From: Pricia mediterranea | GTDB lineage: Bacteria; Bacteroidota; Bacteroidia; Flavobacteriales; Flavobacteriaceae | Length of the DNA stretch: 64,000 bases | Direction: 5' to 3' | Assembly (NCBI RefSeq): GCF_032248455.1 | Contig: NZ_JAVTTP010000001.1 | Coordinates: 310,001-374,000 of the forward strand | Part shown: piece after piece, positions 18,511-28,155 of the stretch | Numbering within the stretch: position 1 is the stretch's first letter | Layout of the letters: every line of letters starts with the position of its first letter | Translations under genes and position numbers: made by a program | Notes under the pieces: model-generated | What the model was told of the DNA's origin: nothing | Database searches by the model: none | The model's input: only the letters and a program-made list of their open reading frames with translations

Positions 18511-19890
18511 CTATGATTTATCCACTACGTGCCGCTCTAAAATTTTAAAAACATCCGTGGCCCTGATTTCTTCCTTGAGATCCGCCGTTGCATCATTGGT
18601 AATCAAGATGGGATAATCGGCCCGATCTTCGGGAACACGGCCGTGGGAGCCTTTGATCAAGGTGGCATCTAGCGGAATAATATCTAACACGGTTCGAAAG
18701 CCCAGTTTCTTTTTGAGGAGTTTTCCGGCCACTTTCGGCATAACGAACGGATCTTTGGGATCGGTCATCATCTCGACTGGATCGTAGCCCGGTTTTTTGT
18801 GAATGTCCACCATCCGGGCGTAATCGGGCGCCTTGGCATCGTCTAACCAAAAATAATATGAGAACCACGAATCGGCATCCGCCAAAACCACCAGATCGCC
18901 GCTACGGTCGTGGTCGAGGCCGGCCGCCTTAATCTCTTCGTCCGACCATACTTCTTCTACTCCCGTGACCGGTTCCAACAAGGCCTTGATCTCGGACTTA
19001 AGGGAAGGGTCGTTCAGGTACACGTGCGCGATTTGATGGTCGGCCACGGCAAAGGCACGGCTGGCCCCGGCATCCAACAGCTCCAGTCCCCTTTCCACCC
19101 GTATCGCCAGATAGCCCTCTTTTCTGAGGATCCGATTTAGATAAATGGGGTTATTCACATCGGTGATGCCGTATTCGGACAAGAGAACAATGCTCGCATC
19201 CTGCCTTTCGTAGTGTTCGACCAGCTGTTGCACCACCCCGTCGATTTCCTCGAGATCGTTTTTGATTTTATCGAAATCGATGCCGTGGCGCTGCAGGTTA
19301 TAGTCCAAATGCGGTAGATAGACCAGGGTCAAGGTAGGATTATGGATTTGGTCGGTACGGATGGTAGCATCGGCAATCCACTGACTCGCCTTGATGGAGG
19401 TCTTTGGCCCCCAAAAATGAAAGAGGGGAAATTGGCCTAGTTCCGTTTGCAACGTGTCCCTCAACTCGGCGGGATGGGAATAGATATCGGGAATCTTACG
19501 GCCATCGGCCAAGTAGTTGGGCCGCGGCGTTACTGTATAATCCGCGGTGGAATACATATTGTACCACCAGAACATATTGGAACAGGTGAAAGTTGGGTCT
19601 TCTCTCTGCAACTTTTCCCAAATCTTTTCGGCTTGGACCAATTTGTTGGATTGCCGCCAAAATTTTATTTCGCATTCTGTTTTAAAATACCAGCCGTTGG
19701 CCACGATACCGTGTACGGAAGGGGTCTTCCCGGTCAGGTAGGTGGACTGGGCCGCGCAGGTCACCGCAGGCAACACGGGATGGATAGGCGCCGATTTTCC
19801 TTTTTTCAAAAACCCTTCTATAAAGGGAGTATGCTCTCCGATAAGACGTTGGGTGAGCCCTACAACATTGATGACTACTGTTTTCTTCAT
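18511..19890 (-). CDS. eboF: EboF: alkaline phosphatase superfamily (nucleotide pyrophosphatase-like) protein
   Basis: 459 residues from ATG 19890 (MKKTVVINVVGLTQRL); an ATG at 19902 would add four residues. Alkaline-phosphatase-superfamily features: CAAQSTYLTGKTPSVHG (about 45-61, Thr/Ser nucleophile region), LPHLDYNLQRHG (metal Asp and His), LLSEYGITDV (metal site) and KGSHGR near the C-terminus. The family hydrolyses phosphodiester or pyrophosphate bonds. Here it is the last catalytic member of a complete ebo operon. In cyanobacteria the ebo genes are reported to be needed for scytonemin-monomer export; the substrate in flavobacteria is unknown. Gap to eboE is 32 bp. Confidence 0.85.
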   Translation of the reverse strand: MKKTVVINVVGLTQRLIGEHTPFIEGFLKKGKSAPIHPVLPAVTCAAQSTYLTGKTPSVHGIVANGWYFKTECEIKFWRQSNKLVQAEKIWEKLQREDPTFTCSNMFWWYNMYSTADYTVTPRPNYLADGRKIPDIYSHPAELRDTLQTELGQFPLFHFWGPKTSIKASQWIADATIRTDQIHNPTLTLVYLPHLDYNLQRHGIDFDKIKNDLEEIDGVVQQLVEHYERQDASIVLLSEYGITDVNNPIYLNRILRKEGYLAIRVERGLELLDAGASRAFAVADHQIAHVYLNDPSLKSEIKALLEPVTGVEEVWSDEEIKAAGLDHDRSGDLVVLADADSWFSYYFWLDDAKAPDYARMVDIHKKPGYDPVEMMTDPKDPFVMPKVAGKLLKKKLGFRTVLDIIPLDATLIKGSHGRVPEDRADYPILITNDATADLKEEIRATDVFKILERHVVDKS

Positions 19891-19922
19891 TTTCGATTGC
19901 ATCCTAAAAAAATTGTTTCAAC

Positions 19923-21116
19923 TCAAAATTTGTCCATCAACCATTGGATTTCTCGGACGATGGATTCCGAAAGGTCCTTTTTGAGCCCGGCAGGCAGTAC
20001 ATCCCAAGTATAGGTTTCGATTTCGAGATGTTCCGATACCGGGTGCTGTTTCAAATAATCGAGTACTTTTAAAATTTGGTCCTGGGTGGAATCCAGAACG
20101 TCGAATCGTTCTAAAAAGATGGGAACATGAAAATGCGCCCGTAATTCTTTAAAGGGATTTTTTTTCTGTAGCACTTCGGGCAAGTCACTATAGGTCGTGA
20201 CCGCGCCGTTGGACTTTTCCGTAACCTGATGCAGGTAGGTCGGTTCATTAAATAGTGCCAAGGCCTCCCAAATTCTATCGTTCCCAACGTCATCGGAGCG
20301 AATTTTAAGGGCGGCGCTCACCTGTATCTTACCCACTTTGATTCGCGCTGCGGCCAACTTGGTGAACGTATCCTTAGGGGCTTCGAAAGCCAGGGAAAAA
20401 TGGCAGATGTCATAGCAAACGGTAATATATCTATGAATGAGCTCCGTCGCCGCATCCGCTTCTATTCCTAATTGGTCTTCTAGGATGGGCTTAGCGATCG
20501 GTATCAAATAATCGGCGAAAAAACGCACCACCCCATCACTGTTTTCCAGCATCCCATCCGGCTCGGGCTCGATATCTAGATGCAGGTATTTTCCCGTTTT
20601 AGCTTCCAGATGATATAAATGCAAGAGGATTTCCGTCAGGTTTTCGGCGCCTTTCTTAAACACTTCTTTGGTGGCCGATTCCGACGTATGCCAGTGTTTG
20701 TAACTGATCGGGGAGGTCGAAATACCACCTTGCATCCCCTCCGGCAGCAAAACGGCCAATTGATCGAACAATCGTTTGGTGTAATCGAGTCGTTTGCGGG
20801 TAGTCCAATCCGGGGCGTGTACCTTGTCCTTTACCCGTTCGTCGTGAAAATTTCCGTAAGGAAATCCGTTCATCGTAAACACATAGACCCCGTGGTCGGA
20901 AAGCCATTTTTTAAATTCGATCAGCTTCCCATCCATCCCCAATTGTTCACTGGCCTTATTGGATAGCCTAAGTCCCAATCCGAATGAAGTATCGGGAGCG
21001 ACTCGGGATTTTATTTCGGGAACATGTTTTTTTAAACTGTCGAAGGTCGTTACCCAATCCTGTCCGGGATGGATGTTCGTGCAATAGGTGAGATGAACAT
21101 TATTGGAGGTGCGCAC
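19923..21116 (-). CDS. eboE: EboE: metabolite traffic protein, xylose-isomerase-like TIM barrel
   Basis: 397 residues starting at GTG 21116, two bases after the eboD stop. N-terminal HLTYCTNIHPGQDW (about 8-21) and later HLDIEPEPDG and VCYDICHFSLAF are the hallmarks of EboE. The fold is that of sugar-phosphate isomerase/epimerase TIM barrels, and LDIEPEPDG supplies acidic metal ligands. Presumed soluble and cytosolic. It sits between eboD and eboF. The reaction is not known for any member I can name. Confidence 0.88.
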   Translation of the reverse strand: MRTSNNVHLTYCTNIHPGQDWVTTFDSLKKHVPEIKSRVAPDTSFGLGLRLSNKASEQLGMDGKLIEFKKWLSDHGVYVFTMNGFPYGNFHDERVKDKVHAPDWTTRKRLDYTKRLFDQLAVLLPEGMQGGISTSPISYKHWHTSESATKEVFKKGAENLTEILLHLYHLEAKTGKYLHLDIEPEPDGMLENSDGVVRFFADYLIPIAKPILEDQLGIEADAATELIHRYITVCYDICHFSLAFEAPKDTFTKLAAARIKVGKIQVSAALKIRSDDVGNDRIWEALALFNEPTYLHQVTEKSNGAVTTYSDLPEVLQKKNPFKELRAHFHVPIFLERFDVLDSTQDQILKVLDYLKQHPVSEHLEIETYTWDVLPAGLKKDLSESIVREIQWLMDKF

Positions 21117-21117
21117 G

Positions 21118-22296
21118 TTATATCGTTTTTGAGTTCGCTATTTCCTTTACTTGGTGCAAAGCTTCAACCATGAGGTCGTTATCGATTTCATGAACATCAT
21201 GTTTTTTTCCGATTCCCGAAATCAGGGTGATAGTCAGTTGTCCGCCAAGATGTTCCCTAAATTCCTCAATCCCGTTTAGCAAACGCTTTATTTCGGATTC
21301 GGTATCGATGGGAAGCTCCAGATTAAATCCGATAGCCTGAAAGACACGGACAATACGGTCCAGATCGACATCGGTAATCAATTCCATTAAATGGGCGTAG
21401 GTCACGTCTAACACAATGCCCATGGCCACCGCCTCGCCATGTCGCAGGCGGTAATCGGTCATGTGTTCGAGCTTATGGGCTGCCCAATGCCCGAAATCCA
21501 GCGGTCGGGAGGAGCCGCTTTCAAAGGGATCGCCGCCTTGGGCGATATGCTGCATGTGCATTTCGGCGCACTTGTAAATCGTGTACTGCATGGCCTCATC
21601 ATCCCTTTCCCGCAACTTACGGGCGTTTCCCTCAAGATATGCGAAGAAATCGGCATCCTTGATCAAGGCAACCTTTAAGGCCTCGGCGATACCGGCAATC
21701 CAATCCCGCTGCTCTAAGGTCTTCAGGAATTCAATATCGTTGATAATGGCAAAGGGCGGGGCGAAAGTTCCCAAAAAATTCTTTTTCCCAAAGGCATTGA
21801 TACCGTTCTTGACTCCGACGGCAGCGTCATTCTGGGAGAGTACCGTGGTCGGCACCCGAATCAGCTTCACCCCCCGGTGGGCGATTGCAGCGGCATATCC
21901 CGTCATATCGATTACGGCCCCACCGCCGACGGCCACCACGAAGGAATGGCGGCAGATGGCCTTTTCGTTGATAGCGCTCAAAATTTCGGTGACGTTGGCG
22001 GAATCGTTCTTGGTTCGCTCCCCGCCTTGTACGACTATTGTTTCGACACGATCGAGATAAGTTGGGTATTCTTCGCAATAGGTGTCGATTCTATCCAACA
22101 AACGGGGATGGGCTTCCGCGACGCCATCATCAACGACGAACAGTACCTTGAAAGGGCCGGATTCGCTGCTCTCATGCAAGCCATACTCCTTAAAAACATC
22201 CCTAAGCAAGGTATTTCCCGTGCCGAACAGGTTCACCGTAAAGTGGAGTTTATACCGATAATTTACCTGAAAATCCTGTTCAATCGACTTAAACAT
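21118..22296 (-). CDS. eboD: EboD: 3-dehydroquinate synthase-like sugar phosphate cyclase
   Basis: 392 residues of the dehydroquinate-synthase/sugar-phosphate-cyclase family (NAD- and metal-dependent). Seen: VQGGERTKND (about 91-100), VAVGGGAVIDMTGY (NAD-binding Gly motif), IRVPTTVLSQNDAAVG (PTT..AQ.D-type motif), GIAEALKVALIKD, and the metal ligands FGHWAAHKLEH and RHGEAVAMG. The context with eboA, B, C, E and F shows it is not the shikimate-pathway aroB. A 124-bp gap separates it from eboC. The substrate is unknown; it probably forms a cyclitol-like product or head group for the ebo metabolite. Confidence 0.88.
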   Translation of the reverse strand: MFKSIEQDFQVNYRYKLHFTVNLFGTGNTLLRDVFKEYGLHESSESGPFKVLFVVDDGVAEAHPRLLDRIDTYCEEYPTYLDRVETIVVQGGERTKNDSANVTEILSAINEKAICRHSFVVAVGGGAVIDMTGYAAAIAHRGVKLIRVPTTVLSQNDAAVGVKNGINAFGKKNFLGTFAPPFAIINDIEFLKTLEQRDWIAGIAEALKVALIKDADFFAYLEGNARKLRERDDEAMQYTIYKCAEMHMQHIAQGGDPFESGSSRPLDFGHWAAHKLEHMTDYRLRHGEAVAMGIVLDVTYAHLMELITDVDLDRIVRVFQAIGFNLELPIDTESEIKRLLNGIEEFREHLGGQLTITLISGIGKKHDVHEIDNDLMVEALHQVKEIANSKTI

Positions 22297-22420
22297 TTTT
22301 TAGTCTTTTTAAATTCACAAAAGGTCGTTTAAAACAACCTGATAGATTTTGGCTATGACCGCTGTCTTGAGCTTAGTTCCAATAACCTGCCCGAAAGTGG
22401 CGCCGGCCCTCGGCTCCCTA

Positions 22421-23332
22421 TTAGGTCACCGCAAACATTTTGGACAGGGCTTTGGACAACGGCAATAACAACAATACCAATAATCCGTACCACCAAGTGG
22501 AAAAGGAAACGGCAATCGACGCATCCAACACTACCAAGGACAAAACTCCCGCCATTACGGCCTTTTTAATGTGCTGCGGCGAGTTTTCGGAATGGGCCTT
22601 CAGCAAGGGCCGGAAGACCAGAACGGCAAACAGCGTCAAGAATAAGGACGGTACCAGTAGGTTTTCCGAATACACATAAGTCACGCTCAACACGGTGAGA
22701 ATGACAGTAGTGTAGAGCACCCCCGCTAAAACGATATGACTTTTATTCTCCCCGTGCACCTCTCCCCTACTGATCAAGGTGATGGCAAAGATGTATACGA
22801 TCGGTATAGCGGCCATCCACCAGTACTGCAAAACACCCAATATGGACAGGCCCAATATCAGGTTCAGTCCCCTGCAGACTCCCATACACAAGGGCCCGAA
22901 AAAGCCGTGTTTCTTGGCAATGGCATCGTACAGTACAATAGCGGCCGCCAAGGCAATGGCCACCCATCCTGAAATCGCATGCACCAAGAACGCGAACACA
23001 ATTCCGATAAATAGCACCGTACTGCCATAAATCGCAGCGGTTCGTATGGGAACGAGTCCACTTGGAATCGGGCGTTCAGGACGTTCCACAACATCGATTC
23101 TATAATCGAAAACATCGTTCAAAATCACGCCCCCCGCATAAAGAAGAATCGAGGCGAGCACCAAAAAAAGGATATCAAGACCGGGTACGGACTGTAAAAA
23201 ACCACCTTGAATCGGGGGCGTAAACACCCCCGCAATGGCCACTCCCGTCAAAATATCAGCTGCCGCTGTAGGTAGGTTGGCGGGCCGGGCTAAACGCGCA
23301 TATCCCATTAATTTAGATATTGTTGCAGTCAA
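22421..23332 (-). CDS. eboC: EboC: UbiA-like membrane prenyltransferase
   Basis: 303 residues with eight to nine hydrophobic helices, an integral inner-membrane protein. The first aspartate-rich motif is NDVFDYRIDVVERPERPIPSG (about 92-112), the NDxxDxxxD plus RPIPSG signature of UbiA aromatic prenyltransferases. The second motif is around YDAIAKKHGFFGP (weaker YDxxxK). It would attach a polyprenyl chain to a small acceptor at the membrane. It is separated from eboB by 72 bp and from eboD by 124 bp; all are on the minus strand. Confidence 0.88.
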   Translation of the reverse strand: MTATISKLMGYARLARPANLPTAAADILTGVAIAGVFTPPIQGGFLQSVPGLDILFLVLASILLYAGGVILNDVFDYRIDVVERPERPIPSGLVPIRTAAIYGSTVLFIGIVFAFLVHAISGWVAIALAAAIVLYDAIAKKHGFFGPLCMGVCRGLNLILGLSILGVLQYWWMAAIPIVYIFAITLISRGEVHGENKSHIVLAGVLYTTVILTVLSVTYVYSENLLVPSLFLTLFAVLVFRPLLKAHSENSPQHIKKAVMAGVLSLVVLDASIAVSFSTWWYGLLVLLLLPLSKALSKMFAVT

Positions 23333-23404
23333 TTTGGTAAAGAATCAGTTTAAGGTAGTTGGCTTAATGGCATAGAAAATGGATCGAACCTTGATTAAAG
23401 CGGC

Positions 23405-24313
23405 TCACTCCATGTGATCGGCATCGACCCGTGGTTTCTGTCCCCTTAATACGCTATTGTCATTGAATAATTCCGCTTGATTGACACCATCGGCGTCCAA
23501 CCAATCCGATTCCTTCATTTTTCCGTTATCCCCAAAAACATCGAGGGCATTCTGATAACAGGTTTTTATCACATCTTCCTTGGCAATCCCTCTTTTAAGC
23601 ATAAGCCGAGCCGTTTTAGGAACCGCCAACGGGTCGCTCACCCCCCAATCCGCCGAACTATCTACGATGATGTTCGTACTGCCGAATTTTTGGACGACGC
23701 TTACCATGCGCTCGTTGCCCATTTTGGTTTTGGGATAGATCGTAAACGCGGCAATAAAACCGCGGTCCAACACCTCTTTGACCGTCTCTTCGTTATTATG
23801 GTCGATGACCACTTTAGAGGGGTCCAGGCCATGCTCGAGACAGACTTCCATACTTTTTAAGGTCCCCGCCTTTTTGTCGCGATGGGGCGTGTGTACCTGT
23901 ACCACCATATCGAGTTCCTTGGCCATATCGAGTTGCATTCTAAAGTACTTATCCTCCGCAGGGGTCTGATCGTCGTAGCCTATTTCGCCCACGGCGACCA
24001 CATTTTCTTTATGAAGGTATAGGGGCAACAATTCTATCACTTGTTCCGCCAGGGCCTCGTTATTGGCCTCCTTGGAATTCAAGCCAATGGTACAATAATG
24101 CTTGATATCGAACTGGCTTGCGCGAAAAGGCTCCCACCCCACCAGACTGCTGTAATAATCCTGAAAAGAACCGACCTGGGTCCGTGGCTGGCCCAGCCAA
24201 AACGAAGGCTCGATTAATGCCACGATACCTGCTTCTGCCATGGCCTCGTAGTCATCGGTAGTACGGGATGTCATATGCACGTGAGGATCTATAAACATCA
24301 TTTTGTCATTCAT
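23405..24313 (-). CDS. eboB: EboB: TatD-like metal-dependent hydrolase
   Basis: 302 residues, amidohydrolase/TatD superfamily. Metal ligands are visible in FIDPHVHM (about 7-14), VAVGEIGYDDQ, VQVHTPHRD, VIDHNNEE and VDSSADWGVSD. The C-terminus (about 270-302) is charged and non-conserved. TatD proteins often act as nucleases, but EboB members group with cyclic-metabolite operons and probably hydrolyse a small molecule. It follows eboA by 9 bp and precedes eboC. Confidence 0.87.
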   Translation of the reverse strand: MNDKMMFIDPHVHMTSRTTDDYEAMAEAGIVALIEPSFWLGQPRTQVGSFQDYYSSLVGWEPFRASQFDIKHYCTIGLNSKEANNEALAEQVIELLPLYLHKENVVAVGEIGYDDQTPAEDKYFRMQLDMAKELDMVVQVHTPHRDKKAGTLKSMEVCLEHGLDPSKVVIDHNNEETVKEVLDRGFIAAFTIYPKTKMGNERMVSVVQKFGSTNIIVDSSADWGVSDPLAVPKTARLMLKRGIAKEDVIKTCYQNALDVFGDNGKMKESDWLDADGVNQAELFNDNSVLRGQKPRVDADHME

Positions 24314-24322
24314 GTCGTAAAA

Positions 24323-25192
24323 TTATAAGTTGTTCTTATCGTTTAGGTCAGCCCAAGTAATTTCTCCGTCGGCCACTGCATTTTTAAGTTCGGGATGCGT
24401 ATCCAGCAGTTCCTTGGCCTCCTTTTTATTCGAGCGGAAACAGCACAAGGCTCCCGCCTTATTTTCTGCGGGATTTTCACTTTGCAATAGGCGCTCCATG
24501 TCCTTGAGAAGGCCCTCGTCCAAATATTCGGCGACCGGTCTCCAAAACTGGGGATCTACATCGCGGGATGCTGCCCATCGCTCATGGGCATAATCGGATA
24601 TAATCCGCGCCAAGTCGGCGTTCGCCCGCTTGTCCACGTCCAAAATACGGGATAGGTCCTGCTGCATAAAAGCGGCCTTCAGATACATTTGGTTCCACTG
24701 CCGGTCGTTGAAATATTTTCCCGGGTAGGGGTTGTAGGCACTGATCGCATCAAAAATCGTTGCGATGTTCGTACGCAGGGCCTCCACGGCGGTCTGCTTA
24801 TAATTTTCGGGATGGGGCAACAGCGTAAGGAATTTAAGAAAAGTCTCCAGCTCTCCGGTATCCGCCACCTGAATCAGGTTGGCCACTTTAGGCCGAAAAT
24901 AATCACCGTTCGCTTCCAGCACTCTCGATAACAAATATATGCGGGCAACTTGCAGGGCATCGGCGCTATGTCTGGTCAAATATTCTTTTAAGGCAGCATT
25001 GTCTATCGTTTTGTAATTCAAAGAACCTGCGGACCGTAACTTATTGCCCAAAAGACTATAGGTTAGGTAGAGATCTTTGGTGGATTCCGAATCGATAATC
25101 TCGGCTAATTTTTGTTGCAACCAAGCGGCCGTGTCCGAATCGATTGTTGCATCCAGCAGCGACTTTAGTTCATTTGTCCGATTAACATCCAT
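24323..25192 (-). CDS. eboA: EboA domain-containing protein
   Basis: 289 residues from ATG 25192 (MDVNRTNELKSLL); an alternative ATG at 25237 adds 15 residues. It is mostly alpha-helical, with AAWLQQKLAEII, ARIYLLSRVLEANGDYF and FMQQDLSRILDVDKRAN, the conserved core of EboA. No enzymatic motif is known for the family. It is first in the ebo operon, with a consensus -7 element about 75 bp upstream, and its stop is 9 bp before eboB. Confidence 0.87.
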   Translation of the reverse strand: MDVNRTNELKSLLDATIDSDTAAWLQQKLAEIIDSESTKDLYLTYSLLGNKLRSAGSLNYKTIDNAALKEYLTRHSADALQVARIYLLSRVLEANGDYFRPKVANLIQVADTGELETFLKFLTLLPHPENYKQTAVEALRTNIATIFDAISAYNPYPGKYFNDRQWNQMYLKAAFMQQDLSRILDVDKRANADLARIISDYAHERWAASRDVDPQFWRPVAEYLDEGLLKDMERLLQSENPAENKAGALCCFRSNKKEAKELLDTHPELKNAVADGEITWADLNDKNNL

Positions 25193-25266
25193 AAATGAAA
25201 CGTTAGACCCCAATTTGGCGAGGGTTAAATTAAGCATTGGAAAGTGCCATAATAAATAACTGTTAA

Positions 25267-25274
25267 CAAAGCTA
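25267..25274 (-). promoter_or_regulatory. Candidate -7 element TAGCTTTG of the ebo operon
   Basis: Exact TAnnTTTG on the minus strand, 75 bp upstream of the eboA start at 25192 and within the divergent eboA/miaE spacer. No well-placed -33 TTG was seen. Confidence 0.45.
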
Positions 25275-25354
25275 ATTATTATAAAGGAGATGGGGTATTG
25301 TTGATATACAAAATCTTGTTAAGTCCTTCGTCTACCAGTCCCCAACCTTTTCCC

Positions 25355-25362
25355 TATTTTTG
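25355..25362 (+). promoter_or_regulatory. Candidate -7 element TATTTTTG of miaE
   Basis: Exact TAnnTTTG on plus, 75 bp before miaE. It lies in the same divergent spacer as the ebo promoter candidate. Confidence 0.4.
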
Positions 25363-25437
25363 CAGGAAAGGCAATTCCGGCCGAAGTTTATGTCGAATGT
25401 AGACGAAGTTCGGAATTACCCATAAAAAAGTAAGCTG

Positions 25438-26019
25438 ATGTTAGGCCTAAAACTTCCCACAGATCCGCGATGGGTGAATATCGTGGAAAAGAATATCGAC
25501 GAAATCTTGACCGATCATGCCTATTGCGAGCAGAAGGCCGCAAGCACGGCGATATCCTTAATTATAGGATTTCCCGAATATACCGAGCTGGTCAGGGAGA
25601 TGACGGCCTTGGCCCGGGAGGAAATGGGGCATTTCAAAATGGTACACGATCGAATTGTAGCACGCGGAAAATCATTGGGACGGGACCGTAAGGATATATA
25701 CGTCGTCGAACTCCTTAAATTCTTCCCTAAAGGCGGTAGCCGCACCACGCAAATGGTACACCGGCTCTTATATGCGGCCTTGATCGAAGCCCGTAGCTGC
25801 GAACGCTTCCGATTGCTATCGGAAGAACTTGAGGACCGTGAACTGGCAGAGTTCTACCACAAACTGATGATCAGCGAGGCGGGGCACTATACGATGTTCT
25901 TAAAGTTTGCCCGCCAGTACGGCGACCGTCAGGAAGTCGATCGCAAGTGGGAAGACTTACTCGAATATGAGGCCTCGATCATGAAGGATCTGGGAAAAAA
26001 CGAAACCATTCATGGTTGA
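25438..26019 (+). CDS. miaE: tRNA-(ms2io6A)-hydroxylase MiaE
   Basis: A 193-residue non-haem diiron enzyme that hydroxylates the isopentenyl group of ms2i6A37 in tRNA. Ferritin-like diiron ligands are visible as repeated Glu and ExxH motifs: DHAYCEQKAAS (about 29-39), REEMGHF (about 60-66), EARSCERF and SEAGHYTMF. The length is normal for the family. It stands alone on plus, divergent from the ebo operon and convergent with ppk1, whose end is 9 bp away. Confidence 0.93.
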   Translation: MLGLKLPTDPRWVNIVEKNIDEILTDHAYCEQKAASTAISLIIGFPEYTELVREMTALAREEMGHFKMVHDRIVARGKSLGRDRKDIYVVELLKFFPKGGSRTTQMVHRLLYAALIEARSCERFRLLSEELEDRELAEFYHKLMISEAGHYTMFLKFARQYGDRQEVDRKWEDLLEYEASIMKDLGKNETIHG

Positions 26020-26028
26020 GAAAGTCAT

Positions 26029-28155
26029 TTAGACCTCCTCGGCAATGGAACTTGTCTGTGACGACTGCCCCACAGGTGCCAGCTTCTCCACGTAATAATC
26101 GTACATCGCGAACTGGGACCGGAGTTTCGGCCTATCGTTTTTTCGATAGGCATTATTCCGGGCCTTATTGAATACCCGCGCCTTGACATTGTCGTTCCAA
26201 GAAATTTCGAACGTATCCAAAAGTTCCTGTTTGATATCTTCGTCGTAAATAGGGCAACCGACCTCTACCCTATTGACCAGATTTCGGGTCATGAAGTCCG
26301 CGGAGGAGATGTATATTTTGGTATCGCCTTCGTTGCAAAAAACAAACATCCGAGGGTGCTCCAAAAATTTATCGACCACACTGATGGCCTCGATATTCTC
26401 GCTCATTCCCTTGATACCCGGCACCAAACAACAGATACCTCTTACAATTAGCTGGATTTTCACCCCGGCGTTACTGGCATCGTATAGCTTATCTACCATT
26501 TCGTACGAGGTAAGGCTGTTCATCTTTATCTTTATAAACGACTCTTTTCCGGCCTTGGCATTCTTGATTTCGTTATTGATCAGTTTTTTGAAAAACTTTT
26601 TCGTGTAATGCGGGGAGACTACCAAATGTTTGTACTTGTTGATCTTATAGGTCGTCTCAAAGAAATCGAACACCTTGTTCAATTCCTTTAAAATCGGTTC
26701 ATGAGCCGTAAATAAAGTATAATCGGTATATATGCGGGCGGTAGATTCATTAAAGTTACCCGTGCTTATAAATCCGTAGCGTTTAATGTCATCGTCTTCC
26801 TCGCGTTCGATCAGACAGATTTTACTGTGCACCTTGAGACCGGGAACCCCAAAGTTCAGCTTCACTCCCTCAGCCTGGAGTTCTTCGGCATATCGTATGT
26901 TGGCCTGTTCGTCGAATCGGGCCCGCAACTCGATCTGCAGGGTGACCTGTTTGCCATTTTTTACGGCGTTGGACAGACAGGCCGCCACTTGGGAATCTTT
27001 CGCCAGGCGATACACCGTTATCTTGATGGCTTTAACCTTGGGATCTAGCGCGGCTTCCCGCAAGAACTTGATTACATAAGAAAAGGTATGGTACGGCGTA
27101 TACTGCAGATAATCCTTTTCGGCAATTTTTTCCAAGAGGCTTCCTTCCAGACTAAGGCCTTTGACCGGTAAAGGGGTGATTTTATCGTACATCAAATCGG
27201 TTCTTCCCAAACTGGGAAATCCCATATAATCCCTTTTATTATGGTACCTCCCCCCGGGAATGACGCTGTCGGTATCTTCTACCTCCATCTTTTCCTTAAG
27301 GAATTCCAAAGTATCCTTTTCAATGGCCTTATCGTAAACGAAACGTACCGGATCGCTGATTTTACGATGCTCGACGCTCGAATAGATCTTTTCGATAAAA
27401 CTTTTGCTGAGATCGTTGTCGATATCGAGCTCGGCATCGCGGGTAATTTTGATCATGTGCGCGGAGATGGACCGGTAGTCGAACATCGGAAAGACACTGT
27501 CAAGACAATACCGGATCACGTCATCCAACATAATGATAAAACTTCTGTCGCCTTCCTTGGGCAATTCAATGAACCGGTCGATGCCTTTGGGGATTTCGAT
27601 AAGCGCATAGCGTTTCTCCCTCTTTTCATAGGTCTGCCGGGTACGGTCGTCTCCCTTTAGGATCATTTTAATCGCAAGGTAAGCGGCAGTATCCTTTAGC
27701 ATGGGGAATTCCGCTAAATCGTTGAGAATGATGGTCATCAATTGGGGACTCACCTTCTGTATAAAGTAGTTCTTGACGAATTCGCCCTGTTTCTCGGATA
27801 GTTCGGTCTCGTTCAACAGGAAAATATTCTGCTCTTCCAGCTCCTTTACCAGTTTTTTCAGCACCTCGACACTCCTGCTTTGCTGCTCTATCGCAATTTT
27901 CGTGATTTCTTCCAATAAATCCTTGGCCTTCTCCCCGCCCAAGACACTTTTGCCCGTCTTCCCGGCGTCGACGATACGCTTCACCGTGGCATAGCGTACC
28001 TTAAAGAACTCATCGAGGTTATTGGAGAAAATTCCAAGAAATCGAAGCCTTTCTATCAAGGGTACGTTATTGTCGGTACATTCCTGAAGGACTCTCGCGT
28101 TGAACTGTAGCCAACTGATTTCCCGGTTGACGTATTGGTATTTTGATTTTGTCAT
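26029..28155 (-). CDS. ppk1: Polyphosphate kinase 1
   Basis: 708 residues. Reversibly transfers the ATP gamma-phosphate to polyphosphate. The N-terminal YVNREISWLQFNARVL, middle-domain structure, and the two catalytic-domain His motifs VHSKICLIERE (phospho-accepting His) and LEHPRMFVF are present, as is ISTGNFNESTARIYTD. The first C-terminal motif is IKITVYRLAKDS. The start codon directly follows the stop of the upstream sixA-like gene (TAGATG), so the two are co-translated. Full length; no anomalies. Confidence 0.96.
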   Translation of the reverse strand: MTKSKYQYVNREISWLQFNARVLQECTDNNVPLIERLRFLGIFSNNLDEFFKVRYATVKRIVDAGKTGKSVLGGEKAKDLLEEITKIAIEQQSRSVEVLKKLVKELEEQNIFLLNETELSEKQGEFVKNYFIQKVSPQLMTIILNDLAEFPMLKDTAAYLAIKMILKGDDRTRQTYEKREKRYALIEIPKGIDRFIELPKEGDRSFIIMLDDVIRYCLDSVFPMFDYRSISAHMIKITRDAELDIDNDLSKSFIEKIYSSVEHRKISDPVRFVYDKAIEKDTLEFLKEKMEVEDTDSVIPGGRYHNKRDYMGFPSLGRTDLMYDKITPLPVKGLSLEGSLLEKIAEKDYLQYTPYHTFSYVIKFLREAALDPKVKAIKITVYRLAKDSQVAACLSNAVKNGKQVTLQIELRARFDEQANIRYAEELQAEGVKLNFGVPGLKVHSKICLIEREEDDDIKRYGFISTGNFNESTARIYTDYTLFTAHEPILKELNKVFDFFETTYKINKYKHLVVSPHYTKKFFKKLINNEIKNAKAGKESFIKIKMNSLTSYEMVDKLYDASNAGVKIQLIVRGICCLVPGIKGMSENIEAISVVDKFLEHPRMFVFCNEGDTKIYISSADFMTRNLVNRVEVGCPIYDEDIKQELLDTFEISWNDNVKARVFNKARNNAYRKNDRPKLRSQFAMYDYYVEKLAPVGQSSQTSSIAEEV

